Source: Kingdonia uniflora
Taxonomy: Eukaryota > Streptophyta > Magnoliopsida > Ranunculales > Circaeasteraceae
Reading direction: 5' to 3'
Assembly (NCBI GenBank): GCA_014058105.1
Contig: JACGCM010001798.1
Location: 930,001-994,000, forward strand
Length of the DNA stretch: 64,000 nucleotides
How positions within the stretch are numbered: the first letter of the stretch is position 1; every line of letters begins with the position of its first letter. This document shows positions 1 through 10,922 of the stretch, piece by piece. The position numbers and the translations under genes were made by a program. The notes below the pieces were generated by a model, which had not been told where the DNA came from, ran no database searches, and saw only the letters and a list, made by a program, of their open reading frames with translations.

Positions 1-1725
1 CTTTTCCTTCAACTCGGCAAGTTTACAGGTAAGTTGGTTCAAAGCCGAATCCCTGCTCAAAATTGTTGCAGTCTTATCCTCGACTTGTTTCTTAGCTTCT
101 TCGAGCTTCAAAGAAAGCTTCACATTATCATCCAATCGATCTTCATACTGGGAAATCAAATCCTCATATTTTTCTGCATACTCAGCATTATACAAAAGAG
201 TCTGCTCTTCTCTCTCTCTAGCAACGTCTAACTCTTTCTGCATAATAGTTAGCAAGGACTCACAACATCAGTACCTGATGGGGAAACAGATCGACAGAAG
301 CATACTAACAAACTTGCAGTACAAACACCTGTAAGCTCGGGACAACAAATTCCTCCTTGGCCTACCGACCATAACAAGTTTTGGTCGTAAGGCAGAGTGT
401 ACATACACAACCATCCTGAGCTAGAATAAACATACAAGGTACATATCCTTTCTTCTATTAAATTCTTGTTCATCTAGTTATTAATTTATCTGAATTATCT
501 AACCTGCAATTCAGCAGAGGATTTTTTCTCCACTTCAAGCAGGCCCTCTAAGTCCACAACTCTGAGGTGCAAACTTTCTATCTCCTACAATATGGAGTTT
601 GGTAAGCAAAATGTTGTTGGCATCAAACAACAATAAAATATTACAAAGCTCGAGCTCATGTTTCGCAACCAATGTTACATTACACGATCATCCTACCTGA
701 TTAATAGTTTCCTGATTATCGACAGCGGTCTTTTCAGCAACATTCAGATCAACCTCCATTTCCTCAACCTCCTCTTCATCCATAATTTCCTTCTCCTTAT
801 AATTCCCTTCGCTGAATGCCATAATCTCTGTCTTTGTATTCCTCAGCTGGTAGAGCTTCCCTGCAAGGTTATTCCGAGAAGTAGCGGATGCGGTAACCAA
901 TCACTCTGCTTCAGCTACACTTTCGGCCCTAACTTCCTTCAGCTTTAGGGCAGCAGCTTCCCTTTCTTTCTCCAGCTCCAACTGGAAAGCATCCCTCTCC
1001 CGAGTTAGGTTCTCTTCCAACTGGTTTTTCTTCCCCTCGAGCTGGGAGATCCTCTTTTCCAGCTCAATCGACCTATCCTGGAAACCAAGCTGAACCCCTC
1101 TCAGAGTACGAGCAAACTACAAAAAGAAATAAGTCAGCTCGAGCAACAAAATAGCTCGACAAAATCAACTATTTACTAACCTTCTTAAACACATCATCCA
1201 TAACAACAACCATCTTCTCTTGAGCTCTAGCTCGACATTGTTCCTCCAAGAGACCGGTTTCAACCTCAAAAAGCGGCCTCAAGTCCGCCCCCTCAGCGAT
1301 CTTATCGCTTTCCTCTAGCACCACCTGCGACTTTGTGGGAGAAGTTACCTTCCTCCTCTTACTGCTATCATCCACACTGTCCGACGTAACAGAATGAGAA
1401 GCAGCCCCCTTTTTACAGCCTTCTTCTTCTCCAGGTTCCGTACAATAGTGCTAGAGACAGTCGCCATGTCCACTGGCCCATCTGGCATTTTATTGAGCCG
1501 CGTGAGCTTCAAAGGTTTATTAAGTTCAGGAGTTGACAATTTCTCCTCCATTGAGCCTGAAGTTTTCGCAACCATTCTCCTATTCGCTTGAGGTCTCCTG
1601 ACCTTGTCGTCCTTACTAACTACCCTTTTGAATCTACTTATCTCTAACTCTTTGAGAACAGCTTCGAGCTCAATGCCATCCCTGGCAACGACGTCTATAA
1701 AAGATTCCTTCCTCAAACTTTGCAA
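1..1725 (-). pseudogene. A1 antisense gene, coiled-coil exons
   Basis: The minus strand holds several short open stretches rich in Glu, Lys, Leu and Arg, typical of a long coiled coil. The largest runs 1725 to 1345; others are at 1375-1169 and 900-688. They are broken by short intron-like gaps: a donor-type GTTAGT near 1181, an acceptor-type TTTTTGTAG near 1118-1126, an acceptor TATGCAG near 1730 and another TATGCAG near 241. A basic patch (KRRK) at about 1350 could be a nuclear signal. Together this reads as the downstream exons of one spliced antisense gene continuing past the window edge. Frames are not all joinable by eye, so I treat it as decayed. Its function is unknown. Confidence 0.6.
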
Positions 1726-1802
1726 TTAATTTCTGCATAAAAAATCGGCAACGTAAGATACAAATCAACTATAGAAATATAGTTCAGCATACAAATGATA
1801 GT

Positions 1803-2600
1803 TTAATTTTCAATGGTATACTTACCCTTTGTTATAGTTCTATTATTAAGTTCCAAGGGTTCCTCATCAGAGCGATGAAGACATTCACCAGACACCCATA
1901 AAATGTTGTCGTTCTGCACTCGCCCTGCTGAAGACAGGTCGAAGAAGCATGGTTTTGAAGAACTAGAAGAAATATATGCACCATCAGTTGCTGTGACATA
2001 TTTCACAGCATAATACTCTAGAAAATCCTTGGCAGTAATCCTCCTCTCACTACCAGATGCAGCCCATCTATCATTAAGGGTTTCACATACAAGGATAACT
2101 TCCCAAAAATTCTAATTCAATTGCGCCGGGCAATCCCCAATCATATTCATAACACTCTTAGCCAAATTGCTCAAAGGCAGTATCAACCCATAGTTGAACT
2201 GGGCTAAATAACAACAAAACCCATCAGTTCGACAATCCTTCACCATGCCTTAAACGTACTCCAAGGATACTTCATCCCCCAAACCCCTGTACTTCTTTTC
2301 TTTAGTCAAATAAGGCAGCAAATACAGGTAATCACCTCCTTGACTGACACAGCAAGTCCTAAAGAAATTACCCCTATATCCGAAGGCATGCCCCCAAGTC
2401 CCATCTATACTACTTTTGGTCTTACAGAACTCCCTAAACCGACTAGAACCTGTTGGGTACTCAACTCGAGAACCCATCAGACGAGGCCATTTTACCAATT
2501 CGGCTACAGTATCCTCCTCATCCCTTACTCCAATGACGGGAGATAAGTGCCCTACGAGGTCTACTTCATCAGCCTTTGCATAACCGGAAGTCAAAACCAT
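1803..2600 (-). pseudogene. A1 antisense gene, 'gypsy-type transposon' domain exon
   Basis: Two open pieces (2600-2250 and 2006-1803) and the stretch between them form one block with a few stops. Recognisable motifs in order are FREFCKTK, then GLILPLSNLAK, then NFWEVILVCETLNDRW, then FFDLSSAGR, ending with a GTAAGT donor at about 1821-1826. This resembles the domain at the start of plant proteins annotated 'putative gypsy type transposon' (Pfam Transposase_28-like), which are also followed by long coiled coils; that match is from memory. A2 carries the same motif order at 17640-18290. Confidence 0.6.
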
Positions 2601-2861
2601 ACTTATCTACAGTAAATGGTCTACTTTACAAGACGCTGATCCCACAAAACCTACCGAGGGTCGAGGTATATATATCAATTTTTATCTCGTGCGACTAAAT
2701 CACTTATACAATCACGAAACTATCACCAAAATGATTTGTATCGCCCCACAGTCATTATTCCCATTGTTATTGTTATTTCATTTTTGTGTTTGGGTAGGGA
2801 TTACATCCTTATCTCGACACAATAAAGATTTTTACACAAAAACTCTTATAAACCAAAAGAC

Positions 2862-3262
2862 AGACTTACCTTCAACACCCGAGTGAGAGTCTGCAGCGTT
2901 GATCCACACCAGTTTGCTCAATTTCTCCAACTTCTGCAAAACCTACTCGATCACAGCCTTCTCTCGTAGTTTGCAATTGAGACTCCTGGTCACTGCTTTC
3001 CTCTTATCCTTTCCTCCTTCAGCGGTAATGGAATCGTCAGTTAAGATCTCTATCTCTCTAACCCTTCTCTTCCTTTTCTAGTTTTCTGCATTGGAGGGGG
3101 AGGAGAGGGGGTACTTATGCACCTTTCCCCGAACTGCTGGCGGTTTGGAGTTTTCCAGTAAGCAGTCCTCGATTCCTAAACCGAGCCATCTGTTCGTCTG
3201 AACCTGTCAGACGTATCGTACCGCTTCGGTGAAAACACCTTCCCATCATTACATAAAATATT
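2862..3262 (-). pseudogene. A1 antisense gene, basic exon with frameshifts
   Basis: Minus-strand translation near 3258 gives NDGKVFSPKR, matching GNDGKVFLPKR at the same place in A2 (ORF 19050-18724). After this both copies carry a second shared start MAR[FT]R. In A1 stops and frameshifts follow, and the segment ends in a good splice donor GTTGAAG/GTAAGT near 2868. The product would be basic and Ser/Arg-rich. This is a decayed middle exon of the antisense gene. Confidence 0.5.
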
Positions 3263-3525
3263 GTACTTTAGCGTATCTATCAGCTTCTTGGTCCCACTCT
3301 TTTCTCAATAACCCAAACTCATGATTATGAATTTTCTACTTTAAAATTTCACGTACATTTGTTTACCCTACTTATACACCTTTACTTTAACGTCAATATC
3401 AGTTAGCAACACAAATTCAAAAATTCAGTGTCAACAATAATCCTAGTCATAGCCTATTTTCGTGAATAGATTTTTCTTTAAGTAAATTCGGGCAATTATA
3501 TTTCAAAAATTCAAAAATACAATAG

Positions 3526-3903
3526 TCAATCACTCAAATCCCCAATATACTTGCATTTGAAGCAACCGGTGTGCCCAACAACACCACAAGCCTTCAACAG
3601 CCCTGCGGCGATATCCCTATCCTCATTGATGATCTCCTCCCTGGCCATCATAAGGACAAACTTTTTACAATCTTGAACAGACCGCCAACAGGTACGCATG
3701 GACTCAGACCAGTACACGTGGTTTATTTCCTTACCCCTTTCTACATCAGTCTTACCCTCATAGTTCGCTCGGGTATCGAGCAGAACCGTATCATAACCTT
3801 GTTGCCCAAAAATAGCTTCCCTTATTTCATCAATCTTGAATGCTAAACGCAAGTCGTTTAACACACGCGCTTCAACAGCCCTCTGAGAATGAGTCTTCAC
3901 CAT
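3526..3903 (-). CDS. A1 antisense gene, N-terminal exon (MVKTHSQ...)
   Basis: This is an open frame of about 125 residues from the ATG at 3903. I prefer that start over the upstream ATG at 3933 because all three Tat copies begin M-V-x-T-x-S-[QE] here (A2 at 19698, C at 58661). The segment ends CFKCKYIGDLSD, and copy C has CFKCNYM at the same place, so a CxxC pair is shared. A GTATAT that could be a splice donor overlaps the end. No known enzyme motif is visible. Function unknown; likely the first coding exon of the antisense protein. Confidence 0.55.
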   Translation of the reverse strand: MVKTHSQRAVEARVLNDLRLAFKIDEIREAIFGQQGYDTVLLDTRANYEGKTDVERGKEINHVYWSESMRTCWRSVQDCKKFVLMMAREEIINEDRDIAAGLLKACGVVGHTGCFKCKYIGDLSD

Positions 3904-4489
3904 TTTTTTTATGAATAACCTTCTTAAAAACAACTCACACTTTTATACTGTTCAGTTAACAAGACTAATTTTTTGATTGACTATACGCAACGTATTTCAG
4001 TTTCTATAACCAACTCTTCCCGGGTTCGAGCTACTTACTATTATTTTTTCGTACTTAATTGAGCTGTCTAAAGTTTATATTTTGAGCTTTATGTTTACAT
4101 CTGTTAAGCTCGATTCATTTACGAGGTAGGATAAGGTATGTTATCCCACCAACTATTCACTCCTATATTATGTACAACTCGATAACATGTCGCCTATTTC
4201 TACCTTTCGCTAGTAAGAAACAAACAAAATATTCTTTTATTACGCTCGATTTTTATCTAACAAGTTGGTTTCAGGACTACTCTTACAGCGTTGCTTTGCA
4301 ATTACAGAATCAAGTTTTTTGAAGCTCGATATTACAAATACTTTCTCAATTACGAGGACAAGTCTCTAGTTCTTTTTTCATTGCCAAGATAACGGTGATC
4401 TTCCAGAGACACCTCAGCCACAACTCAAAAATTGCAAGACTGCAATAGGTCAAAAACCTCTTTCCCCTTCATTTCCTTGTAGGAAGTAT

Positions 4490-5169
4490 TAACAGAAAAG
4501 CGATGGCACCGAAAGAAGCGATCCATCTTCCACCTCCACCACCACCGTCTCTTCCTCCTTATCCCCACTAACATAGAGTTTGTGGAAATTGAAGAGGACT
4601 CCTACCTTAGAAATCGGAACATCAATAGAGACCAGGGATTTTGCATCCCAAACACCCCGGCCGCTAAATCAGACGCTACATAATACCCGAAAATATTTTA
4701 AACAACACTCCTTCAACAAAGCAGCAAAGGAAGTCTCCCTACTTTGATAACCACAAAACCATATCCGTAATCCCTCCATGATGAAAGAAAACAGGGTATG
4801 ATACACTTGATTCCTCATCTTCACCATGATTTTGCAAATGTACGCTTCCAAAAAACTCATATTTTTTTTCTTATCCTACAAAACAGATATGTTTGCTTTT
4901 TTCTGCAGCGAAGATGTATTACAGGTTATTCGGCGATCAACTCTGATCACTATTTATAGCGATACCGAATTTAATGCAAGTTGTTTCCCCAAACAGTCAT
5001 CTGCTCGGGAAAACTAGCAGTCTGCCCATAATACTCACGCGTCATAATGACAACACACTCTTCAATACAGCATTCCATTTTTCAAGCGTCGCTTACGTCA
5101 TCACAAGGTCTGAGTTTTAGGCCTTTTCTCAACAAAAGCCACACGTAACTTCAATTACGAGGGGACGAT
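4490..5169 (-). other. A1 3' untranslated region with possible antisense 5' exon and polypurine tract
   Basis: An open stretch at 4860-4669 (minus) starts close to an ATGGTGAAGA that A2 shares around 20890-20945, so it may be a 5' exon or leader of the antisense transcript. Otherwise I see no coding signal. The last bases before the LTR (GAGGGGACGAT) are the polypurine tract used to prime plus-strand DNA. Confidence 0.4.
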
Positions 5170-5759
5170 TATAGGGACTTATCCCTCGAGCTATGGACAC
5201 TCGATCTCATCTATACCTCAAGCTCTAGAAGACTCAATCTAATCCAGTACTAGACTCACGCATAAACAAACATGTTAACAGTTACACATCGACCATGAAC
5301 TCAAGCAAAACGTGTATCGTCCATAACAGATATAAACAGAACAAGTCAACATACACCTGTCTCCCACGAGCTAGCAGCTACACACTCAACTGCCCATGAC
5401 TCCCACTTTCAGGAGAACGTGTTCGAACACGATGTCAAGCTGAGAACAGGGTCTATAAAAGGGTAGAGCTTCTAAAGAAAAGGGGGAGGTCAACAGAGAA
5501 TTCGATACATACAATTATCTGATCTCTAGCTATTTTATCTTAGATTAATTCTTGTAATCAGATTCTCTCACTTTCTCAAGCAATAATACTACTTTCACAA
5601 AATCCTCCACTCGAGGTCGTGGTTTGTACCTATTCACAGGTTTTCCACGCTAAAACCCCTGTGTCAAGTGTTATCTCTTATTTAATTCTTGGCATAGTAG
5701 TTCTTGGTGTAAGGATCAATTTTAAGCTAGTTCGAGCTTTGCAAAATCTGGTCCCTACA
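5170..5759 (+). repeat. 3' LTR of Tat element A1
   Basis: The LTR is delimited by the polypurine tract on the left and by alignment with the A2 LTR and the Tat C LTR. All share a 3' segment containing GGTCGTGGTTT, a GTTTTCC[AT]CGCTAAAA-like block and TTGGTGTAAG. It starts TATAGGG where A2 has TGTATAGG, so the terminal TG is degraded or slipped. It ends CTACA. Length is about 590 bp. Confidence 0.8.
5454..5460 (+). promoter_or_regulatory. TATA box of the A1 LTR
   Basis: TATAAAA sits mid-LTR. The A2 LTR (TATATAAA, 32685-32692) and Tat C LTR (TATAAATA, 38421-38428) carry a TATA-like box at the equivalent place, which supports it as the retroelement promoter. Confidence 0.6.
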
Positions 5760-5830
5760 TAAACCATCATTCTATCGACAATTGCTATGCTTTACAGAGG
5801 TTATTAGAGTAGATTTTCAAGGAGGGACGG

Positions 5831-6571
5831 ATGTTGGAATATATTATCGACCTGGAATCATACAAGGATGACAGCTATAAGAAGGAGCTTGAAGTCATCC
5901 AGGTCGAAGATCAAGTTGGGGAAAAACATCTTTACCATATGTATTACAACATGATCAAAATCTATCAGATCATCAACTCTAGCAGATTCAAGCACAGGAG
6001 ACTGTCAGAATGCTGTGATCTCACACCTCAAAATAAAGAAGTAAAACTTCTACCTGAGTCGAGCAATCGCCGGCTTGGGATCTCATTCGAAGATTACGAC
6101 ATTAGTCATGTCAAGTTTCCGCATCATGATGCATTAGTCATAATGCTCAAGATGAAGAATTTTATCATGCACACAATGATTATTGATATTGGAAGCGGTA
6201 TTGAGATTATCTTTTAGAGCACTATCAACCAAATGGGATTGGCCGATCAAGTTATTCCAAACGACACCAATATCAGTGGATTTAATGGTTCTAAAGATGA
6301 GCGAGTAGGCAAGATCATCTTACCTATTACAGCAGGACCAGCCACTATCGATGTCATCTTTTACATAATCTATGCCAAATCTCATTATCTCGGGAATATG
6401 GGCCGCTGCTGGATTTATAACATAGAAGCAATCGCTTCCACCTATCATCAAGCACTTTGCTTCAAACATAATGATGGTATCCATGAAATCAAGGGTAGTC
6501 AAAAGCTTTCTCGAGCTTGTGAAAATACCGTTTCAGCAATTCTAGATGCCTCTGACAAATACGTTGCATAG
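5831..6571 (+). pseudogene. Tat A2 gag-pol: aspartic protease region
   Basis: Two same-frame open pieces (5831-6217 and 6233-6571) are separated by one stop at 6215-6217. Motifs typical of Tat proteases follow in order: ISFEDYD, PHHDALVIML, then the catalytic-site stretch IDIGSGIEIIF, and later MGRCWIYNIEAIASTYHQ. The catalytic triad D-[ST]-G reads D-I-G, so even without the stop the enzyme would be suspect. Copy C has the same block at 40180-40890 with a different lesion (D-T-S). The enzyme would normally cut the gag-pol polyprotein inside the virus-like particle. Confidence 0.8.
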
Positions 6572-6839
6572 CAATTATAGAAAGCTGATCATCTTGATTA
6601 GCCATCCACAGAGGAGACCATAGAATACATCAACATTGATTGACCTAACAGAGGTACTTTTATCAGTACTAAGCTGGTTTAACATGATTAAAATGATCTT
6701 ATTCAGTTCTTACGATATAATTGAGACGGTTTTGCATGAACTTTCGAAGAGATGCCTGAGGTTGATCCGGCCAATGCATATCACAAATTGGCCATCAACA
6801 TCAATGCCACAGCGGTCAAATTGAAATAACGACTATCAC

Positions 6840-7420
6840 CTTGACTTCAAGATGAAGTTAACATAGAGATTGAGAAATTTATCAAAGTGAGATTCATTCG
6901 AGAAGCCAAATATCCAGATTGGATATCCAACATCGCCACTATCCCAAAGAAGAATGGAAAAGTCTGAATTTGTGTAGATTTTACCGATCTAAACAAATAT
7001 ACTCTAAAGGCCAATTTCCCTCTTCCCAACATTCATCAAATTCTTGATTCTACAGTAGGTCACAAACTCCTATCTATGATGGACGCTGCTTCTGGATATA
7101 ATCAGATTCTACTCTTAGAAGAAGATCAATAAAATACCACTTTCATCATTGAAAGAGGACTTTACTGCTACAAAGTCATGCCCTTCAGACTTAAAAACAC
7201 AGGCGCAACTTATCAAGGGTTGATGACTATTATGTTCAAAGCACAACTTGGGAAACTCGTAGAAGTCTACATTGACTATCCCTTGTGCATGAGCATATAG
7301 TCCACCAACCATATTACAGATCTTAACACAATATTCAACATTCTTCAATTTTATAAGATGCATCTCAATCCTGATAAGTATTAATTCAGAGTACATTTAG
7401 GTTGATTTCCTGGCAATCTC
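6840..7420 (+). pseudogene. Tat A2 reverse transcriptase fragment
   Basis: Same frame as the protease. Visible are a start segment (IEKFIKVRFIREAKYPDWIS), IATIPKKNGKV, CVDFTDLNKYTL, FPLPNIHQILD, LLSMMDAASGYNQI and VMPFRLKNTGATYQ, which are the standard Ty3/gypsy RT blocks. The active-site box, normally Y-[IV]-D-D, reads YIDY at 7268-7279, so the second catalytic Asp is lost. In-frame stops interrupt at several places, including after KNGKV and after EEDQ. The polymerase is non-functional in this copy. Confidence 0.85.
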
Positions 7421-7689
7421 ATCTGTAAGAAAGGGATTGAGGCTGATCTAGATCAAATTCAGGATCTCCTCAACATGCCATCTCCAAAAATGACAAAAAA
7501 TATATAAAAACTTACCGACAAGATTACCGCTATCAACTGATTCATTTCAAAATCTTCTGACCGTTATCGCTGGCTATTTCTACTACTCCATGGTTGTACC
7601 AAATGAGGAAAAGTTTAGCCAAATACAGAGGTTCAATGGATCTCAGGATGCGAAGCAACTTTTAAGGATCTTAATACCTATTTGAGGAG

Positions 7690-8650
7690 GTATCCCATAA
7701 TGAGCACCTCAATAGATAATGAGGAGCTGATTATCTACCTAGCAGTTACAGATTCTTCAATTGCTCGATTCTTATTCGATTTGAAGGAAAAATCGTGAAG
7801 CCAGTCTACTTCATCAGTAATACCCTCACTCCAGCGGAAATGAGGTATTCTAAAATTGAGAGACTTCTTCTAACTCTTGTTTATACGTCACATAAACTCA
7901 AGCACTACTTCCAAGCTCATTCAGTCAAAGCCATGATGAGCTACCCACTTTCGGAGGTTTTATCCAAAAAATAAAATTTAAGTAGAGTACAATAATGGTC
8001 AGTCAGTTTGGGAGAACATGATATCAAGTTCGAACAACATTATTCCGAAAAGGGCCAGGCCATTACCAATTTTCTTATGGATTTTCTAGTGGAAGATCCC
8101 GAGTGGGAAGAGTACGATCCTGACCTTGTAGATGAAATTATAGAAGATTTACCCCCACAAAGTATTTGACGAGCGAGCTGAATGGATTATAAGGAAAGGG
8201 TGAAGACTTCTCACAAATGGTTCAGCAACAGGGTCAGGAGTTGGAATCGTATTGATTACCCCTTCCAACGATAGAATTGAAAAATTAATATGCTTGAATT
8301 TTGAAGCCTCCAACAATATCACCGAATTCGAAGCTCTCATTCATGGACTCGACCTCGTATTTGAGCTCGGTGTTCCAGAACTCTCAGTTTACACAGATTC
8401 ACTACTCATTGTCCACCATCACTTTGAGCAATACAAGAAGAAAGGCAAGATGATCGAATACGCAACCCTCGTTATAGATAGGATAAGAAAGTTCGCGCAA
8501 GCAACTCTCAATTATCTTCCTTAAGGTAAAAGCAGACACGCCGATCCCTTGGCATATCTAGCCGGGGTCTTGGGAACAGAAGCTCGATATCTCCAGATCG
8601 AAGTAATTTTAACACCCAACATTGATCGCATTTCTGTATACACGATCAAC
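7690..8650 (+). pseudogene. Tat A2 RNase H region (connection RNase H plus second RNase H)
   Basis: The first part (7690-7970) has remnants of the usual gypsy RNase H: MSTSIDNEELIIYLAVTDSS and a YTSHKLKHYFQAHSV-type block, with stops. The second part (8195-8640, partly in the open frame 8252-8524) begins TNGSATGSGVGIVL, then NFEASNNITEFEAL and ELSVYTDSLLIV, matching the additional RNase H known from Tat elements. The first catalytic Asp position reads Asn (T-N-G-S), as it also does in copy C. The frame ends at a stop after NYLP. Confidence 0.75.
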
Positions 8651-8869
8651 ACTAGGGGCAATAAAGGGGAAGACGACGATTGACAAAATCCCTTCCTAGA
8701 CTACCTTGGTATCGACAACAAATGCAACAGACCACTTCTAACAAATCCAAAGAAGTGTCGACAACTGATCGATAACTCAAAGTACTACACAAATCAAAAT
8801 AGTTCCTTATACCACTGTTTAGTCATGGGGCCTTACCTCAAGTACCTCTCTAGAAAGAAAGCGGACGAG

Positions 8870-9922
8870 ATGCCCTATAATTTACATGAAGGGACTTGTG
8901 GCTCCCACGTCGCAGGTTGATCACTCGTAAATAGATCTATTATAAAAGGAGTATTCTAGCCAGGCATGCGTAAGCAAGCAGAAGAGTACTCACGCAAATG
9001 TGACATATGTCAATGATATGGACAAATGATACGTGCCTCTGTGCTAGAACTACATGCAAGCAAGGTGTTTTGGCCATTCAAAAGATGAGCGCTCGATCTT
9101 GTCGGTGATTTTCTAAATTATCTAGGTAACCGCCGATACCTACTCATAGCTACAGATTATGTTACAAAATGGGTAGAGGCAGTTCTACTCTGTTGAACCA
9201 GAGAAGAATAAGTCATCTTTTTTTATCTAGGAACACATCATTACTCGGTTTGGATGCCCCTACCTAATTCGTATCGATAATGGGCTATAATTCGTTGGAG
9301 AAAAGGTCATAGCTTTCCTCAACAAACATAATATAATCCACTCACCATCCAATCCCTACTACCCTCATGGCAATGGTCAAGCCGAAATCACCAACAAAAC
9401 CATCGTGGATGGACTCAAGAAAAAGCTTTATTCACATAAAAAAGGAATTGAATTCGAGAACTTCCTCATGTCTTATGGGCATATCGTACCACTCTACGTC
9501 GCTTCACACCGTTCCTTATTGCCTATGGGACTGAAGCCGTCATTCTCTCAGAATCCCATCATCCAGTCAAAGATCACGAGCTAACTGATGAAGAAAATAA
9601 GTTCGAATTGGCCTACAACCTCAATTAGATCGATGAGACCAAGGAATGCACCATCGCTAACCTAGGTCAATATCACTATATGCTGGCTAGTTCGTACAAC
9701 AAACGAGTCAGAAGTGGTTCCTTTCAAATTAACAATCTCGTCCTCTGATAAATCTTTCAATAGAGAAAAGAGCCTCATGCTGGGAAACTAACATAAAATT
9801 GGGAGGGTCCATTCCTTATCACAGGCCTCTTAGGCCTGAGATCATATTACCTCATGACAGAAGAGGGAGTTCACATCTCAAATCTTTGGAATACTAGGCG
9901 ACTGAAACGGTACTATCGTTAA
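8870..9922 (+). pseudogene. Tat A2 integrase fragment
   Basis: The HHCC zinc-binding segment is visible (LHEGTCGSHVAG ... KCDICQ), followed by FWPFKR, LDLVGDFL and LLIATDYVTKWVEA, which carries the first catalytic Asp. Downstream the frame shifts repeatedly. The C-terminal end reads GVHISNLWNTRRLKRYYR with the stop at 9920-9922; copy C ends WNTRRLKLYRR. This marks the end of pol. Confidence 0.8.
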
Positions 9923-10550
9923 GTCCCTCACTACTCTATTTCAATTCTTCACTTTTTCATTCCTAAAGTAATATTTCCATTTCCATCCAATGTACATCTA
10001 TTTCTATTCAATGAAAACTTCCAAGTTTTTTTTCTCCTACACACGCTATATGAATAACTTAATTTTATGACTGGTCAAAACCGTCGTTAACACTCCTTTG
10101 TGACGGCTTTAGGCCGTCGCGATTCCCGTCGCTAACGACCCATCGTTTACATATTTTGGCGAAAAAGTCTCATCGAAAAGCATAAATTTTGTGACGGTCT
10201 CTCCCCGTCGATAATTTGCATAAGTTCAGAATCGTCGCAAACTTGCTTAAATGTAGTATCCTAAAATAACTATTACGACTGCTTTGGTTGGCTATAAATT
10301 TTATTGTTTACTTGCGATTAATTCTCCTGGAAAGTCTATTTATGAAACAACTAAAATAAATTCATCGTATTCACTGTCCTTGATTTGCGACAATTGCATT
10401 GTATAAAACTGAATAACATAAAAGGAAAACACCATATAAAAGAAAAGAAATTTCATTTTATTATTAAATGATGAAGTACATACAGCATATTCATTCTAAA
10501 TTTTATATATAGTGCCTCCAAATCGAACTTAAAACAATCTTTAGCAACAA

Positions 10551-10727
10551 CTACTCTTCAAACTGCCTTCCACCTTTTGCTTGCTTCACGATCTCTACTA
10601 TATACTGTCTTTGTAGTGAAGCGGGTAAACTTGCACAAATATGGTCTAAGCTTGAATAAAAGCGGTCCAAACTTTCATAAATTGCATTAATGTACCTCCC
10701 ATTCATGTCTACGAACATGACTCGACG
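10551..10727 (-). CDS. possible terminal exon, unrecognised
   Basis: Immediately after an acceptor-type TTTTTGTAG (10729 leftwards) there is an open frame of 58 residues ending in TAG at 10551-10553. It includes MFVDMNGRYINAIYESLDRF and ends KQAKGGRQFEE. It does not look like a normal reticulon C-terminus, which is usually basic. I do not recognise it. A direct repeat (GGTACATTAATGCAATTT, at about 10686-10697 and again at 10739) spans its start, so its upstream border may be rearranged. It could be the CACTA element's own 3' exon or a second captured fragment. Confidence 0.3.
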   Translation of the reverse strand, partial: RRVMFVDMNGRYINAIYESLDRFYSSLDHICASLPASLQRQYIVEIVKQAKGGRQFEE

Positions 10728-10816
10728 TCTACAAAAATTGCATTAATGTACCTTATTAATTAAAAAATTATAAGAAGAAAAAGTAGCTAAAAGAGATATT
10801 CCATGCAAATGCTTAC

Positions 10817-10922
10817 TTCGGAGGTGCATGATTTGGACTTGCATTTTGCGTTCTCTGACCTTCTCAACTTGGTCATTGTATCTTTCGTACAACACTGGCG
10901 GAGTATGGGCACCCACAAATCC
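10817..10922 (-). pseudogene. captured reticulon gene, C-terminal exon
   Basis: The minus strand encodes FVGAHTPPVLYERYNDQVEK and then a basic tail, ending at a donor CTCCGAA/GTAAGC. Plant reticulons have [TA]-H-T-[VL]-P-[VL]-LYE[KR]Y-D-x-V just after the second hairpin. The exon for the second hairpin itself is not visible between 10922 and 13003, where a LINE-like stretch and low-complexity DNA are found instead. Confidence 0.7.

Larger units (their letters stand above)
1..5759 (+). mobile_element. Tat-lineage Ty3/gypsy retrotransposon A1, 3' part
   Basis: Only the 3' portion of this element is in the window: an antisense coiled-coil gene region, a polypurine tract (GAGGGGAC, about 5159-5166) and a 3' LTR ending ...CTACA at 5759. 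Directly after the LTR begins the protease-RT region of a different Tat copy, A2, so A1 appears to have inserted into A2 just before its protease. The right-hand target copy would be TAAAC (5760-5764); the left copy lies outside the window. An antisense ORF between pol and the 3' LTR is a known trait of plant Tat elements. The nesting is inferred from the LTR/pol junction. Confidence 0.8.

Noticed and set aside
249..473. 74-codon Cys-rich minus-strand frame
   Set aside because: It lies in an intron-like gap of the A1 antisense gene (between acceptor-type TATGCAG near 241 and donor near 505) and is not matched in A2 or C.
5831..9922. Treating A1 LTR plus the following pol as one element with A1 as 5' LTR
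   Set aside because: The A1 LTR is preceded by a polypurine tract and antisense gene (so it is a 3' LTR), lacks a primer site after it, and is followed directly by protease without gag.
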